A DNA stretch of 64,000 nucleotides from Sphingomicrobium nitratireducens (lineage in GTDB: Bacteria > Pseudomonadota > Alphaproteobacteria > Sphingomonadales > Sphingomonadaceae), in the NCBI RefSeq assembly GCF_026157035.1, contig NZ_JANJZA010000001.1, positions 909,001-973,000 on the forward strand. The letters are read 5' to 3'. The translations under genes and the position numbers were made by a program. Below the pieces are notes generated by a model, which saw nothing but the letters and a program-made list of their open reading frames with translations, did no database searches and was not told the origin of the DNA. Shown here one piece after another: positions 16,728 through 24,964 of this stretch (positions are counted from its first letter, which is position 1; each line of letters starts with the position of its first letter).

Positions 16728-18268
16728 CCGACTGGCTGCTCGATACGCTGATCGCCACCACCGCATTGATGGTCCTCGTGCTGATGCTGCGCGCGCCGGT
16801 GCGTCGCCAGTTCGGGGCAGGAGCAGCCTATGCGCTGTGGGCGCTGCCCGCCGCGCGCGCCGTGATGCCGACCCTTACGCATACCGTCGAACGCGCTGCG
16901 CCTGTTTTGCCCGCTGCCGAGACGGTCCCGGCCGCGACCCCGATCGTCGGCCTGTCGCTGGCCCCCGCCGCGCATGCCGCGACGGCGATTCCCGACGCTT
17001 CGCCCTCGCTGATCGAGCAACTGGGCGGCTGGCCGACCCTACTCCTGATCGCCTGGCTGGTCGGAGCGGGGGCGCTGTTCGCCAACCGCATGCACGCCTA
17101 CATGACCGAGCGTCGGCACATCCTCGGGGTCGCGCACCAGGTCGGCAAGGTCGGTTCCGTTCGCATCGTCGAATCCGACGCGGTGCACGGCCCGATCGCC
17201 TTCGGGGTTCTCGACCGCGTGATCGCGCTGCCGCCGACCTTCAACGACCATTATTCGCGTGACGAGCGCCGCCTCGCGCTGGCGCACGAGCTCGCACACC
17301 ACAAGTCGGGCGACCTCGTCGCCAACTTCTTCGCCTTCGTCCTCCTCTCTCTCCAGTGGTTCAATCCGCTCGCCTGGATGTCCTACGCCGCTTTCCGCTT
17401 CGACCAGGAAGCCGCGTGCGATGCCCGGGTGCTGGACGATGCCGGCGACGACCGCGTCACTTACGGACGCGCCATCGCCAAGGCCGCTTCGGGCCGCGCG
17501 CTGATGTTCGCATCGGCGCTCGACGACCGGAACACCCTCAAACGGAGACTGAGAGAGATGATGAACCACACTACCCGCGGCCGCCGCATGGCCGGCAAGC
17601 TGCTCGTCATCGGCTGCGTGGCGCTTGCCCTGCCGCTGACCGCGACCAAGGCCATCGAATATGTCGACGTGCCCAAGCCGCCCGCGCCGCCGGCCGCGCC
17701 CGCCGCGCCGAAGGCCCCCAAGGCACCACTTGCGCCGCTTGCGCCGACTGCACCGGTCGCTCCGATCGCGGCGATGCAATCGGCCGACGGCCACGTCTTC
17801 ATCGATGGCCAGCACAAGAAGTATAGCGAGATGACCGCCGAGGAACGGCGCGAGTTCGACGAGGGCATGGCCGAGATGCGCGAGGCGCTCGAGGATCTCC
17901 AGCGCGAGCGGCTCGACGTGCGCGCCGAGATCGCGGAGGCCATGGCCGAAGCCCGCAACGAGATCGACCGCGACGAAATTCGCCGCGAGATGGAAGAAGC
18001 GCGCGCCGAGATCGCCGAGGCGATGGCAGAGATCGATGCAGAGCGTGACCAGATCATCGCCGATGGCGGCGATCCCGAAGCGATCAAGGCCAGCATCCGT
18101 GCCGCCATGGCCTCGGTCGAGGCGATGGATATCGACGCGATCGTCGAAGGCGCGATGGCTTCGGTCAACGAAGCACAGATCGAGGCGCAGGTGGAAGCCT
18201 CGCTCGCACAGGCCGAAGCCAGCATCCGCCAGTCGCTGACGCAGATGGAACAGGCCAAACGTCAATAG
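16724..18268 (+). CDS. M56 (BlaR1-like) metallopeptidase with coiled-coil sensor region
   Basis: A 514-residue integral-membrane peptidase that would relay an envelope signal to the BlaI repressor. Transmembrane helices lie near residues 8-22, 103-121, 199-215 and 291-307. The cytoplasmic zinc site is HELAH at 188-192 with a further ligand candidate E229 in DQEAACD. The periplasmic part after helix 4 is not the penicillin-binding domain of BlaR1. It is an Ala/Pro-rich linker (about 318-350) and a long charged helical region to residue 514, likely a coiled coil, with no S-x-x-K site. It therefore probably senses something other than acylating beta-lactams. Translationally coupled to the upstream repressor. 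Confidence 0.88.
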   Translation: MTDWLLDTLIATTALMVLVLMLRAPVRRQFGAGAAYALWALPAARAVMPTLTHTVERAAPVLPAAETVPAATPIVGLSLAPAAHAATAIPDASPSLIEQLGGWPTLLLIAWLVGAGALFANRMHAYMTERRHILGVAHQVGKVGSVRIVESDAVHGPIAFGVLDRVIALPPTFNDHYSRDERRLALAHELAHHKSGDLVANFFAFVLLSLQWFNPLAWMSYAAFRFDQEAACDARVLDDAGDDRVTYGRAIAKAASGRALMFASALDDRNTLKRRLREMMNHTTRGRRMAGKLLVIGCVALALPLTATKAIEYVDVPKPPAPPAAPAAPKAPKAPLAPLAPTAPVAPIAAMQSADGHVFIDGQHKKYSEMTAEERREFDEGMAEMREALEDLQRERLDVRAEIAEAMAEARNEIDRDEIRREMEEARAEIAEAMAEIDAERDQIIADGGDPEAIKASIRAAMASVEAMDIDAIVEGAMASVNEAQIEAQVEASLAQAEASIRQSLTQMEQAKRQ

Positions 18269-18334
18269 CTCGAAGCGGCGCGAGGGGAGCCTAGCTCCCT
18301 AGCGTAGCCGGGGCGTCCGTGGCAGGGAGAGGCC

Positions 18335-19186
18335 GTGGACGCCCCATACGCCATTCTGGAGCCGCTCGAAGACGGCATCGCGCGACTGCTCGCGCGCAAT
18401 CCATCGCCTTATACCTACACGGGGACGCAGACCTATTTCGTCGGCGGCGAGACAGAGGCGATCATCGTCGATCCCGGCCCCGACAGCGACGACCATGTTA
18501 CCGCCATGCTGGAGGCGCTCGGCAAGCGCAGGTTGGTCGCGATCGCCTGCACGCACACCCACCGCGACCATTCCCCTGCCTCTCGCCCGCTCAAGGCGGC
18601 GACGGGCGCGCCGATCATCGGGTGCGCGCCGCTGAGCCTGGAGGCGACCGGACCGCGCGCCGATGCAGCGTTCGATCGTGATTATGCGCCTGATCGCGTT
18701 CTCGAGGACGGCGAGACGCTGTTTGCGGACGGGATCGTGCTCGAAGCGGTCGCGACACCCGGGCACACTTCGAACCATCTCTGCTACGCGGTCGGCGGTG
18801 CGCTGCTCACGGGCGATCACGTGATGGGCTGGTCGACCACCGTGGTAGTGCCCCCCGACGGGGACATGGGGTCCTATATGGAAAGCCTCGACAAGCTGAG
18901 GCGCCGCGAGGACCGGGTCTATTACCCCGCGCACGGCCCTGCGATCGAAAATCCCACGCGGCTGGTGCGCCACATGATCGGACACCGCATGCAGCGCGAG
19001 CGGCAGATCCTAAAGCGCCTCGAAGCGGGCGACAGCGAAATCGGCGAGATCGTCGCCAACTGCTATCCCGGGCTCGACCCGCGCCTCGTTCCGGCCGCGG
19101 GCGGCTCCGTCAGTGCGCATCTCGTGGAACTCGAACGGCAGGGGCGCGTCGAACGGATGGAAGGGGATCGATGGAAACCGGCATGA
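18335..19186 (+). CDS. MBL-fold metallo-hydrolase
   Basis: The 283-residue protein has the metallo-beta-lactamase motif THTHRDHS (H74, H76, D78, H79), further ligands in TPGHTS and TGDH, and the YYPAHGP motif. A C-terminal winged-helix-like region (about 220-283) makes it resemble the LACTB2/endoribonuclease-like branch of unknown bacterial role. Start is GTG at 18335 with GGGAGAG upstream. It overlaps the following DUF4230 gene. Confidence 0.85.
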   Translation: MDAPYAILEPLEDGIARLLARNPSPYTYTGTQTYFVGGETEAIIVDPGPDSDDHVTAMLEALGKRRLVAIACTHTHRDHSPASRPLKAATGAPIIGCAPLSLEATGPRADAAFDRDYAPDRVLEDGETLFADGIVLEAVATPGHTSNHLCYAVGGALLTGDHVMGWSTTVVVPPDGDMGSYMESLDKLRRREDRVYYPAHGPAIENPTRLVRHMIGHRMQRERQILKRLEAGDSEIGEIVANCYPGLDPRLVPAAGGSVSAHLVELERQGRVERMEGDRWKPA

Positions 19187-19890
19187 CACGTCGCCGCCAG
19201 TGGATCGGGCTCGCCGTCGCGGTCGGCGCACTCTTGGTCGTGCTTCTCCTGTTCGTGCTGCTCGCCCGGATCGAGAAGGGCCCCGACCCGGAAACGGTCG
19301 CTGCGACCAGTCTCGAGGCGATGCAGGCGCAGAACCGGCTCGTTCCGTTCAGCGCGCGCTTCGTGTCGGTCGTCTCCTCGCGCCAGCGGCGGCTCGGCCT
19401 GTTCGAGGCAGAGCGGACCCTGATCCTCCCAGGTACGGTGCGCTACGAGCTCGACCTTTCGAAACTCGATGCCAGGGACCTCGACTGGGACGCGGCGACC
19501 CGCACCATGCGCGTGACGCTTCCCCCGATCGAGTTGGCCGGTCCCGAAGTCGATCTCGCCGGCGCGCGCGAATATGGCGAGGGCGGGCTGCTCGCGGCGG
19601 TGACAGACGCCGAGGAAATCCTCGACGCTTCAAACCGCAAGGCAGCCGTTGCCGACCTTCGCAAACAGGCGTCGGGCGGGGTTCCCATGCGGCTTGCCCG
19701 CGACGCCGCGCGCGACGCAGTCGAGACCAACTTCCTGCTGCCGCTGCGCGCGGCGGGGATCGACGACGTGACGGTCGATGCGCGTTTCGCCGACGAAGGC
19801 GACCCCTCGACGGAACGGCTCGACGTTTCTACATCGTATCGAGATGCCATGGCCGAGGCGCGACGCCGCCGGGCCGCACGAGGAGAATGA
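19171..19890 (+). CDS. DUF4230 domain membrane protein
   Basis: The 239-residue protein has one transmembrane helix near residues 11-33. A DUF4230-like periplasmic domain follows, recognisable by NRLVPFSARFVSVVSSRQ and the GTVRYELDLSKLDARDLDWD core. Function of this family is unknown. The ATG at 19171 follows GGAAGGGG; ATG 19183 is an alternative. The first codons overlap the end of the MBL gene, and nadA starts one base after its stop. Confidence 0.78.
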   Translation: METGMTRRRQWIGLAVAVGALLVVLLLFVLLARIEKGPDPETVAATSLEAMQAQNRLVPFSARFVSVVSSRQRRLGLFEAERTLILPGTVRYELDLSKLDARDLDWDAATRTMRVTLPPIELAGPEVDLAGAREYGEGGLLAAVTDAEEILDASNRKAAVADLRKQASGGVPMRLARDAARDAVETNFLLPLRAAGIDDVTVDARFADEGDPSTERLDVSTSYRDAMAEARRRRAARGE

Positions 19891-19891
19891 C

Positions 19892-20893
19892 GTGAGTGTC
19901 TTGGGTAAGCCCCCCGCCGGTGACGAACTGCTCGCCGAGATCCAGCGCCTGAAGGAAGAGCGCAATGCGGTCATCCTGGCCCATTATTACCAGAAGCCCG
20001 AAATCCAGGACCTCGCAGACTTCGTCGGCGACAGCCTCGATTTGTCGCGCAAGGCGGCGGCGACCGATGCCGAGGTGATCGCCTTCTGCGGCGTGCGCTT
20101 CATGGCCGAAACCGCCAAGATCCTCAGCCCCGAAAAGACCGTCATCCTGCCCGACATGGACGCGGGCTGCAGCCTCGAGGACAGCTGCCCGCCGGACCAG
20201 TTCAAGGCGTTCCGCGAGGCGCATCCCGACCATATCGCGCTGACCTACATCAACTGCTCGGCCGAAGTGAAAGCGCTTTCCGACATCATCGTCACCAGTT
20301 CGAGCGCGCAGCAGATCCTCGACCAGATCCCGCTCGACCAGCCGATCATCTTCGGGCCCGACCGGCACCTCGGCGGCTATCTCGCACGCAAGAGCGGGCG
20401 CGACATGCTGCTGTGGCCGGGCATCTGCATCGTCCACCAGGCCTTTTCGGAGACCGAACTCCTGAAGCTCAAGGCCGAGCATCCGGGCGCGCCGGTGGCG
20501 GCGCATCCCGAGTGCCCGCCGCACATCATCGACCATGCCGACCATGTCGGCTCGACCAGTTCGATCCTCAAGTTCTGCAGCGAGACCGACAGCGACACGG
20601 TGCTGGTCGCGACCGAGCCGCACATCATCCACCAGATGGAAAAGGCTCGCCCCGACAAGACCTTCATCGGCGTGCCCGGCGGCGACGGCAACTGCAACTG
20701 CAACATGTGTCCCTACATGGCATTGAACACGCTCGAGAAGCTCTACGTCGCGCTGCGCGACCTCGAACCGCGCATCGAGATGAGCGACGAGCTGATGGAC
20801 GCGGCGCGCCTGCCGCTGCAGCGCATGCTCGACATGGCCGGTGGCACCGTCGGCATGGGCGACGTCGGCAAACCCCTGTTCAAGAAGGACTGA
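19892..20893 (+). CDS. nadA: Quinolinate synthase A
   Basis: Condenses iminoaspartate with dihydroxyacetone phosphate to quinolinate in NAD synthesis, using an oxygen-sensitive [4Fe-4S] cluster. The 333-residue protein begins VSVLGKPPAG from GTG 19892, with AGGAGAA at 19881-19887. Cluster cysteines are visible as NCSAEV (C122), HPECPP (C208) and the CNCNMCPY group (C268, C270, C273). HYYQKPEIQDLADFVGDSL near the N-terminus is the substrate-site motif. nadB and nadC are not in the window. It follows the DUF4230 gene with a one-base gap. Confidence 0.96.
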   Translation: MSVLGKPPAGDELLAEIQRLKEERNAVILAHYYQKPEIQDLADFVGDSLDLSRKAAATDAEVIAFCGVRFMAETAKILSPEKTVILPDMDAGCSLEDSCPPDQFKAFREAHPDHIALTYINCSAEVKALSDIIVTSSSAQQILDQIPLDQPIIFGPDRHLGGYLARKSGRDMLLWPGICIVHQAFSETELLKLKAEHPGAPVAAHPECPPHIIDHADHVGSTSSILKFCSETDSDTVLVATEPHIIHQMEKARPDKTFIGVPGGDGNCNCNMCPYMALNTLEKLYVALRDLEPRIEMSDELMDAARLPLQRMLDMAGGTVGMGDVGKPLFKKD

Positions 20894-20935
20894 CACGTCC
20901 CTCCCTCACACATTTCCGCTCCCAAGGAGACTTCG

Positions 20936-23098
20936 ATGCGTCTTGCCCTGATGACCTCGCTGGCTGCCCTCAGCCTGACCGCCTGCGCCGCGCAGCCCGC
21001 CGAATTGTCGGAAGCGCCGCCTCCGCCCGAGCCGGTGCTGGTGGTGCCGTCGGACACCAAGACGGTCGAGGGCGCGGACCCCTATCTGTGGCTCGAGGAT
21101 ATCGAGGGCGCCGAAGCGCTGGCCGCGGTCGAGGAGTGGAATGCGGCGACCGAGGATGCGCTGGCCGACATGCCGGGCGTCCAGGAACGCGCGGCGCGCG
21201 CACTGGCGCTGCTCAACTCGCCCGACCGCATCGTCACGCCCGACGTGATCGGCGACAAGGTCCTCAACCACTGGACCGACGAGAAGAACAAGCGCGGCCT
21301 GTGGCGGATCGCCGATCTCGACGACTATGTCGCGGGGAGCCCCGAGTGGAAGACGCTGATCGACGTCGACGCCTTGGGCGCGGCCGAGGGCGAGAGCTGG
21401 GTGTGGCATGGCGCGGACTGCATGGCGCCCGACTACAAGCGCTGCATCATCGCGCTGTCGCCCGGCGGCACCGACGCCGACGTGCGCCGCGAATTCGACA
21501 TGGAGACGGGCCAGTTCGTCGAGGGCGGTTTCGCGCTGCCGCTCGGCAAGACCGAGGTCAGCTGGGTCGATGAAGATACGCTGCTCGTCTCGATGGACGA
21601 GGGCGGCGATACGCTTACCGAGAGCGGCTATCCGCGCATTTCCAAGCTGTGGACCCGCGGCACGCCGTGGAGCGAGGCGGTCACGGTAATGGAAGTGCCA
21701 AGGGAAGAGATGTGGCTGTTCCCATCCGCGCTGGTCGATGGCGACACGCGCTGGAATTTGCTCCAGTCGGGCCCCGACTTCTTCAACCAGTATCGCTACG
21801 TGCTGGTCGACGGGAAGGCGGTGAAGCTGCCCATCCCGATCTCGGCCGAAGTGCAGACCGTCCTCGACGGCCAGCTGGTCGCGACCCTGTTCGAGCCGAT
21901 GGGCAATTTCGCCAAGGGCGATCTCGTGTCGTGGGACATGGCGGCGATGGCGCGCGGTCAGAGCCCGGCACCGACCCTCGTCTTCCGCCCGAGCGCTAGC
22001 CAGGCGGTCGACGGCATCCGCACCACCGACAACCGCCTGTGGATCAGCGTCCTCGACGACGTTTCGGGGCGCCTGCTGTTCGTTGCGCACGGCGAGGAGG
22101 GTTGGACCCAGCCCGGCATGATTGCCCTGCCCGACAATTCGACGCTGACCCTCGTCGGCGATGCGGGCTCGAGGGACATGGTCTTCCTGACCGTCGACAC
22201 GATGCTCGATCCGACCGCTCTCTACGCGGTGGGCACCGACGGCATGGCGAGAAAGATCCAGCAATTGCCGACCCAGTTCGACGCGTCGGGCATGAAGGTC
22301 GCGCAGCATTTCGCGACGTCGAAGGACGGCACCAAGGTGCCCTATTTCCTCGTTACGCGCGGCGACGTCACCGAGGCGACGGGCACGCTGATCCACGCCT
22401 ATGGCGGGTTCCGCGCGCCGCAGCTGCCGGGCTATCTCGTCTCGCAGCCTTACCGTTCGGGCCCGCTTGGCCTGTTCTGGGTCGAAAGCGGCGGCGCCTA
22501 CGTGCTCGCCAACATTCGCGGCGGCGGCGAATACGGCCCGCGCTGGCACCAGGACGCGCTGCGCGACAAGCGCCAGAACAGTTTCGACGATCTCGCCGCA
22601 GTGGCCGAAGACCTGATCGCGCGCGGCATCGCCCGCGAGGACGGCATCGCGATTTCAGGGCGCTCGAACGGCGGCGTGCTGACCGGTGCGGCGATCACCC
22701 AGCGCCCCGACCTCTACGATGCCGCGATCATCGGCTCGCCCTTGTTCGACATGCAGCGCTATCACAAGCTGCTCGCCGGCGCCTCGTGGGTCGGCGAATA
22801 TGGCAATCCCGACAATCCCGACGACTGGGCGTTCATGAAGCTCTATTCGCCCTACCAGAATATCAAGCCGGGCGTCGATTACCCGGCGACCTTCTGGTAC
22901 CTCTCGACCAAGGACGACCGCGTGCATCCGGGCCATGCGCGCAAGGGGGCGGCCAAGCTCGCCGCCTATGGCAACACGGTCTACTACCGCGAGAATACGG
23001 AAGGCGGACACTCGGTCGGCTCGGATAACGAGGCCGATGCGCTGCGCGCAGCGATGGAATGGGGCTTTCTGATGAAGGAGATCGGCACGACCCGCTGA
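20936..23098 (+). CDS. Prolyl oligopeptidase family serine peptidase (lipoprotein)
   Basis: A 720-residue S9A peptidase. The lipobox LSLTAC gives cysteine 17, so it is likely anchored to the envelope. The N-terminal half forms the seven-bladed propeller and starts DPYLWLEDIEG. The C-terminal alpha/beta hydrolase has the catalytic serine in GRSNGG (S577), aspartate in STKDDRV (660/661) and histidine in EGGHSV (H692). ANIRGGGEYGPRWH is the family signature before the serine. It would cleave short proline-containing peptides in the periplasm. AAGGAG precedes the ATG. Confidence 0.93.
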   Translation: MRLALMTSLAALSLTACAAQPAELSEAPPPPEPVLVVPSDTKTVEGADPYLWLEDIEGAEALAAVEEWNAATEDALADMPGVQERAARALALLNSPDRIVTPDVIGDKVLNHWTDEKNKRGLWRIADLDDYVAGSPEWKTLIDVDALGAAEGESWVWHGADCMAPDYKRCIIALSPGGTDADVRREFDMETGQFVEGGFALPLGKTEVSWVDEDTLLVSMDEGGDTLTESGYPRISKLWTRGTPWSEAVTVMEVPREEMWLFPSALVDGDTRWNLLQSGPDFFNQYRYVLVDGKAVKLPIPISAEVQTVLDGQLVATLFEPMGNFAKGDLVSWDMAAMARGQSPAPTLVFRPSASQAVDGIRTTDNRLWISVLDDVSGRLLFVAHGEEGWTQPGMIALPDNSTLTLVGDAGSRDMVFLTVDTMLDPTALYAVGTDGMARKIQQLPTQFDASGMKVAQHFATSKDGTKVPYFLVTRGDVTEATGTLIHAYGGFRAPQLPGYLVSQPYRSGPLGLFWVESGGAYVLANIRGGGEYGPRWHQDALRDKRQNSFDDLAAVAEDLIARGIAREDGIAISGRSNGGVLTGAAITQRPDLYDAAIIGSPLFDMQRYHKLLAGASWVGEYGNPDNPDDWAFMKLYSPYQNIKPGVDYPATFWYLSTKDDRVHPGHARKGAAKLAAYGNTVYYRENTEGGHSVGSDNEADALRAAMEWGFLMKEIGTTR

Positions 23099-23203
23099 TT
23101 TCTCCCGAAATCGGGAATCGCCAGCTTAACCCAGTTTGTGTATGGACTCCCCTTTGGCGGCGAGTCCTTGGCACTCTGACATGGGGAGACGGCAACGGGT
23201 CTG

Positions 23204-24964
23204 ATGGCGGATATCTTCATCTCCTACGCCCGTTCGACCGAACCGCATGCGCGGATCGTGGGAGATTTGCTGCGTCAGGCCGGCCACGCCGTGTGGCGGG
23301 ATGACGAACTACCCGCCCACCGCGCCTATTCCGAAGTGATCGAGGAGCGACTGCGCGAGGCCAAGGCGGTGGTCGTCCTGTGGTCTGCCGAAGCGGTCAA
23401 GTCGCAATGGGTGCGCGCCGAGGCGGACGTCGCTCGCGAGGCGGGCACGATGGTACAGATGTCGGTCGACGGGGTAGTCCCGCCGATCCCGTTCAACCAG
23501 ATCCAGTGCGCCGACCTCAATGGCTGGTCGGGCGATCCCGAGCATCCCGGCTGGAAAAAGATCCTCGACAGCGTCGCCTCGCTGACCGGGCCGGTGGCGC
23601 CGGTGGCAGCGGCGAGCCCGGCCGCGGCGGCGGGCAAGTCCGACAATCGCATGCGGCTGATCGTGCTGCCGTTCGAGAACATGTCGGGCGATGCCGAGCA
23701 GGCCTATTTCTCGGACGGGATTTCCGAGGACATCATCACCGACCTGTCCAAGGTTTCCGCGCTCGATGTCGTCGCGCGCAACACGGCCTTCCATTTCAAG
23801 GGCCAGCAGGTCGATGTCGAGCAACTGGCACGCGACCTTGGCGTCTCCCATGTCGTCGAGGGGAGTGTGCGCAAGGCGGAGGGGCGCGTGCGGATCACCG
23901 CACAGCTGATCGACGGCACCAACGGCAACCAGATCTGGGCCGAGCGCTACGACCGCGACTTCAAGGACATCTTCGCGCTGCAGGACGAGATTTCCAAGGC
24001 GATCGTCGCCGCGCTCCGCCTCAAGCTGCTGCCCAAGGAGAAAAAGGCGATCGAGCATCGCGGGACGACCAGCTCGGACGCCTACAACCTCTACCTGATG
24101 GCGCGGCAGCACTGGTTCAATTCGAACGAGGGCGACCCGCGCCCGCTCGAGATCGTCGTGCGTATCTGCCGCCAAGCGGTCGCGATCGATGCCGATTATG
24201 CAAAGGCATGGGGGCTGATGGGGCTGGCGCAGGTCTATCTGATGGCGACCTTCTCCAAGGACGTCGACGCGAACCCGGCCGCCGATCGCGCGCTCGAGAT
24301 CGATCCTGACCTGCCCGAGGCGCTATGTGCGAAAGCGCTGATGGCGAGCTTCGGCGAGGATCACGACACGGCCAAGGCCTTGATGGACCGCGCGCTCGAG
24401 GTCGATCCGGAAAGCTTCGAGGTCAACAAGATGGCCGCGCGCATCTTCTTCCGCCACGGCCAGTATCGCGAGGCGATCCCCTTTTACGAAAAGGCGGCCG
24501 AGCTTGCCGAGCATGATTATCACGGACCCGGCATGCTCACGACCTGCTACCGCGCAGTGGGCGACCAGGAGAAGTTGACCGCAGTGTCCAAGATGCTGGT
24601 CGAACGTTGCAAGAAAGCGCTCGAGAAGGATCCGGGCGACGCGGCCGCGCTGGCAATGGGCACGGCGGGTCTTGCCGAGATGGGAGACCGCGACCGCGTG
24701 ATCGAGTGGATCGACCGCGCGCTGCTGGTGGATCCCGACAATCTCATCATGCGCTACAATCTGGGCTGCACGCTCTCGAACACGCTCGAGGAGCATGAAC
24801 GCGCACTCGAGGTGCTCGAGGATTTCTTCGCCAGGATCGGGCCGGAATCGCTCCAGCATTGTGACGCCGATCCCGACATGAACAAGCTGCGTGACCATCC
24901 GCGCTTCAAGGAATTGATGGCGGCCGCCAAGGCGCGCACCGGCGTGGCGGCCAAGGCCGGATGA
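23204..24964 (+). CDS. TIR - TolB-like - TPR protein, copy 1
   Basis: A 586-residue protein of three parts. A TIR domain (1-130) starts MADIFISYARSTEP. It has the SARM1/bacterial-TIR style motif SQWVRAEADVA, with W69 and E73, where E73 is at the position of the NADase glutamate. A short Ala-rich linker follows. A TolB-N/FlgO-like domain (about 150-285) has VLPFENMSGDAEQAYFSDGISEDI and SVRKAEGRVRITAQLIDG. The remainder to residue 575 is tetratricopeptide-like helices. No signal peptide or membrane helix is seen, so it is cytoplasmic. Its last bases overlap the next gene (ATGA), a paralogue with the same architecture. NAD cleavage is inferred only from the motif. Confidence 0.85.
   Translation: MADIFISYARSTEPHARIVGDLLRQAGHAVWRDDELPAHRAYSEVIEERLREAKAVVVLWSAEAVKSQWVRAEADVAREAGTMVQMSVDGVVPPIPFNQIQCADLNGWSGDPEHPGWKKILDSVASLTGPVAPVAAASPAAAAGKSDNRMRLIVLPFENMSGDAEQAYFSDGISEDIITDLSKVSALDVVARNTAFHFKGQQVDVEQLARDLGVSHVVEGSVRKAEGRVRITAQLIDGTNGNQIWAERYDRDFKDIFALQDEISKAIVAALRLKLLPKEKKAIEHRGTTSSDAYNLYLMARQHWFNSNEGDPRPLEIVVRICRQAVAIDADYAKAWGLMGLAQVYLMATFSKDVDANPAADRALEIDPDLPEALCAKALMASFGEDHDTAKALMDRALEVDPESFEVNKMAARIFFRHGQYREAIPFYEKAAELAEHDYHGPGMLTTCYRAVGDQEKLTAVSKMLVERCKKALEKDPGDAAALAMGTAGLAEMGDRDRVIEWIDRALLVDPDNLIMRYNLGCTLSNTLEEHERALEVLEDFFARIGPESLQHCDADPDMNKLRDHPRFKELMAAAKARTGVAAKAG

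Noticed and set aside
20906-22549. 547-codon minus-strand frame
   Set aside because: Antisense of the prolyl oligopeptidase gene; no ribosome site and unlikely composition.
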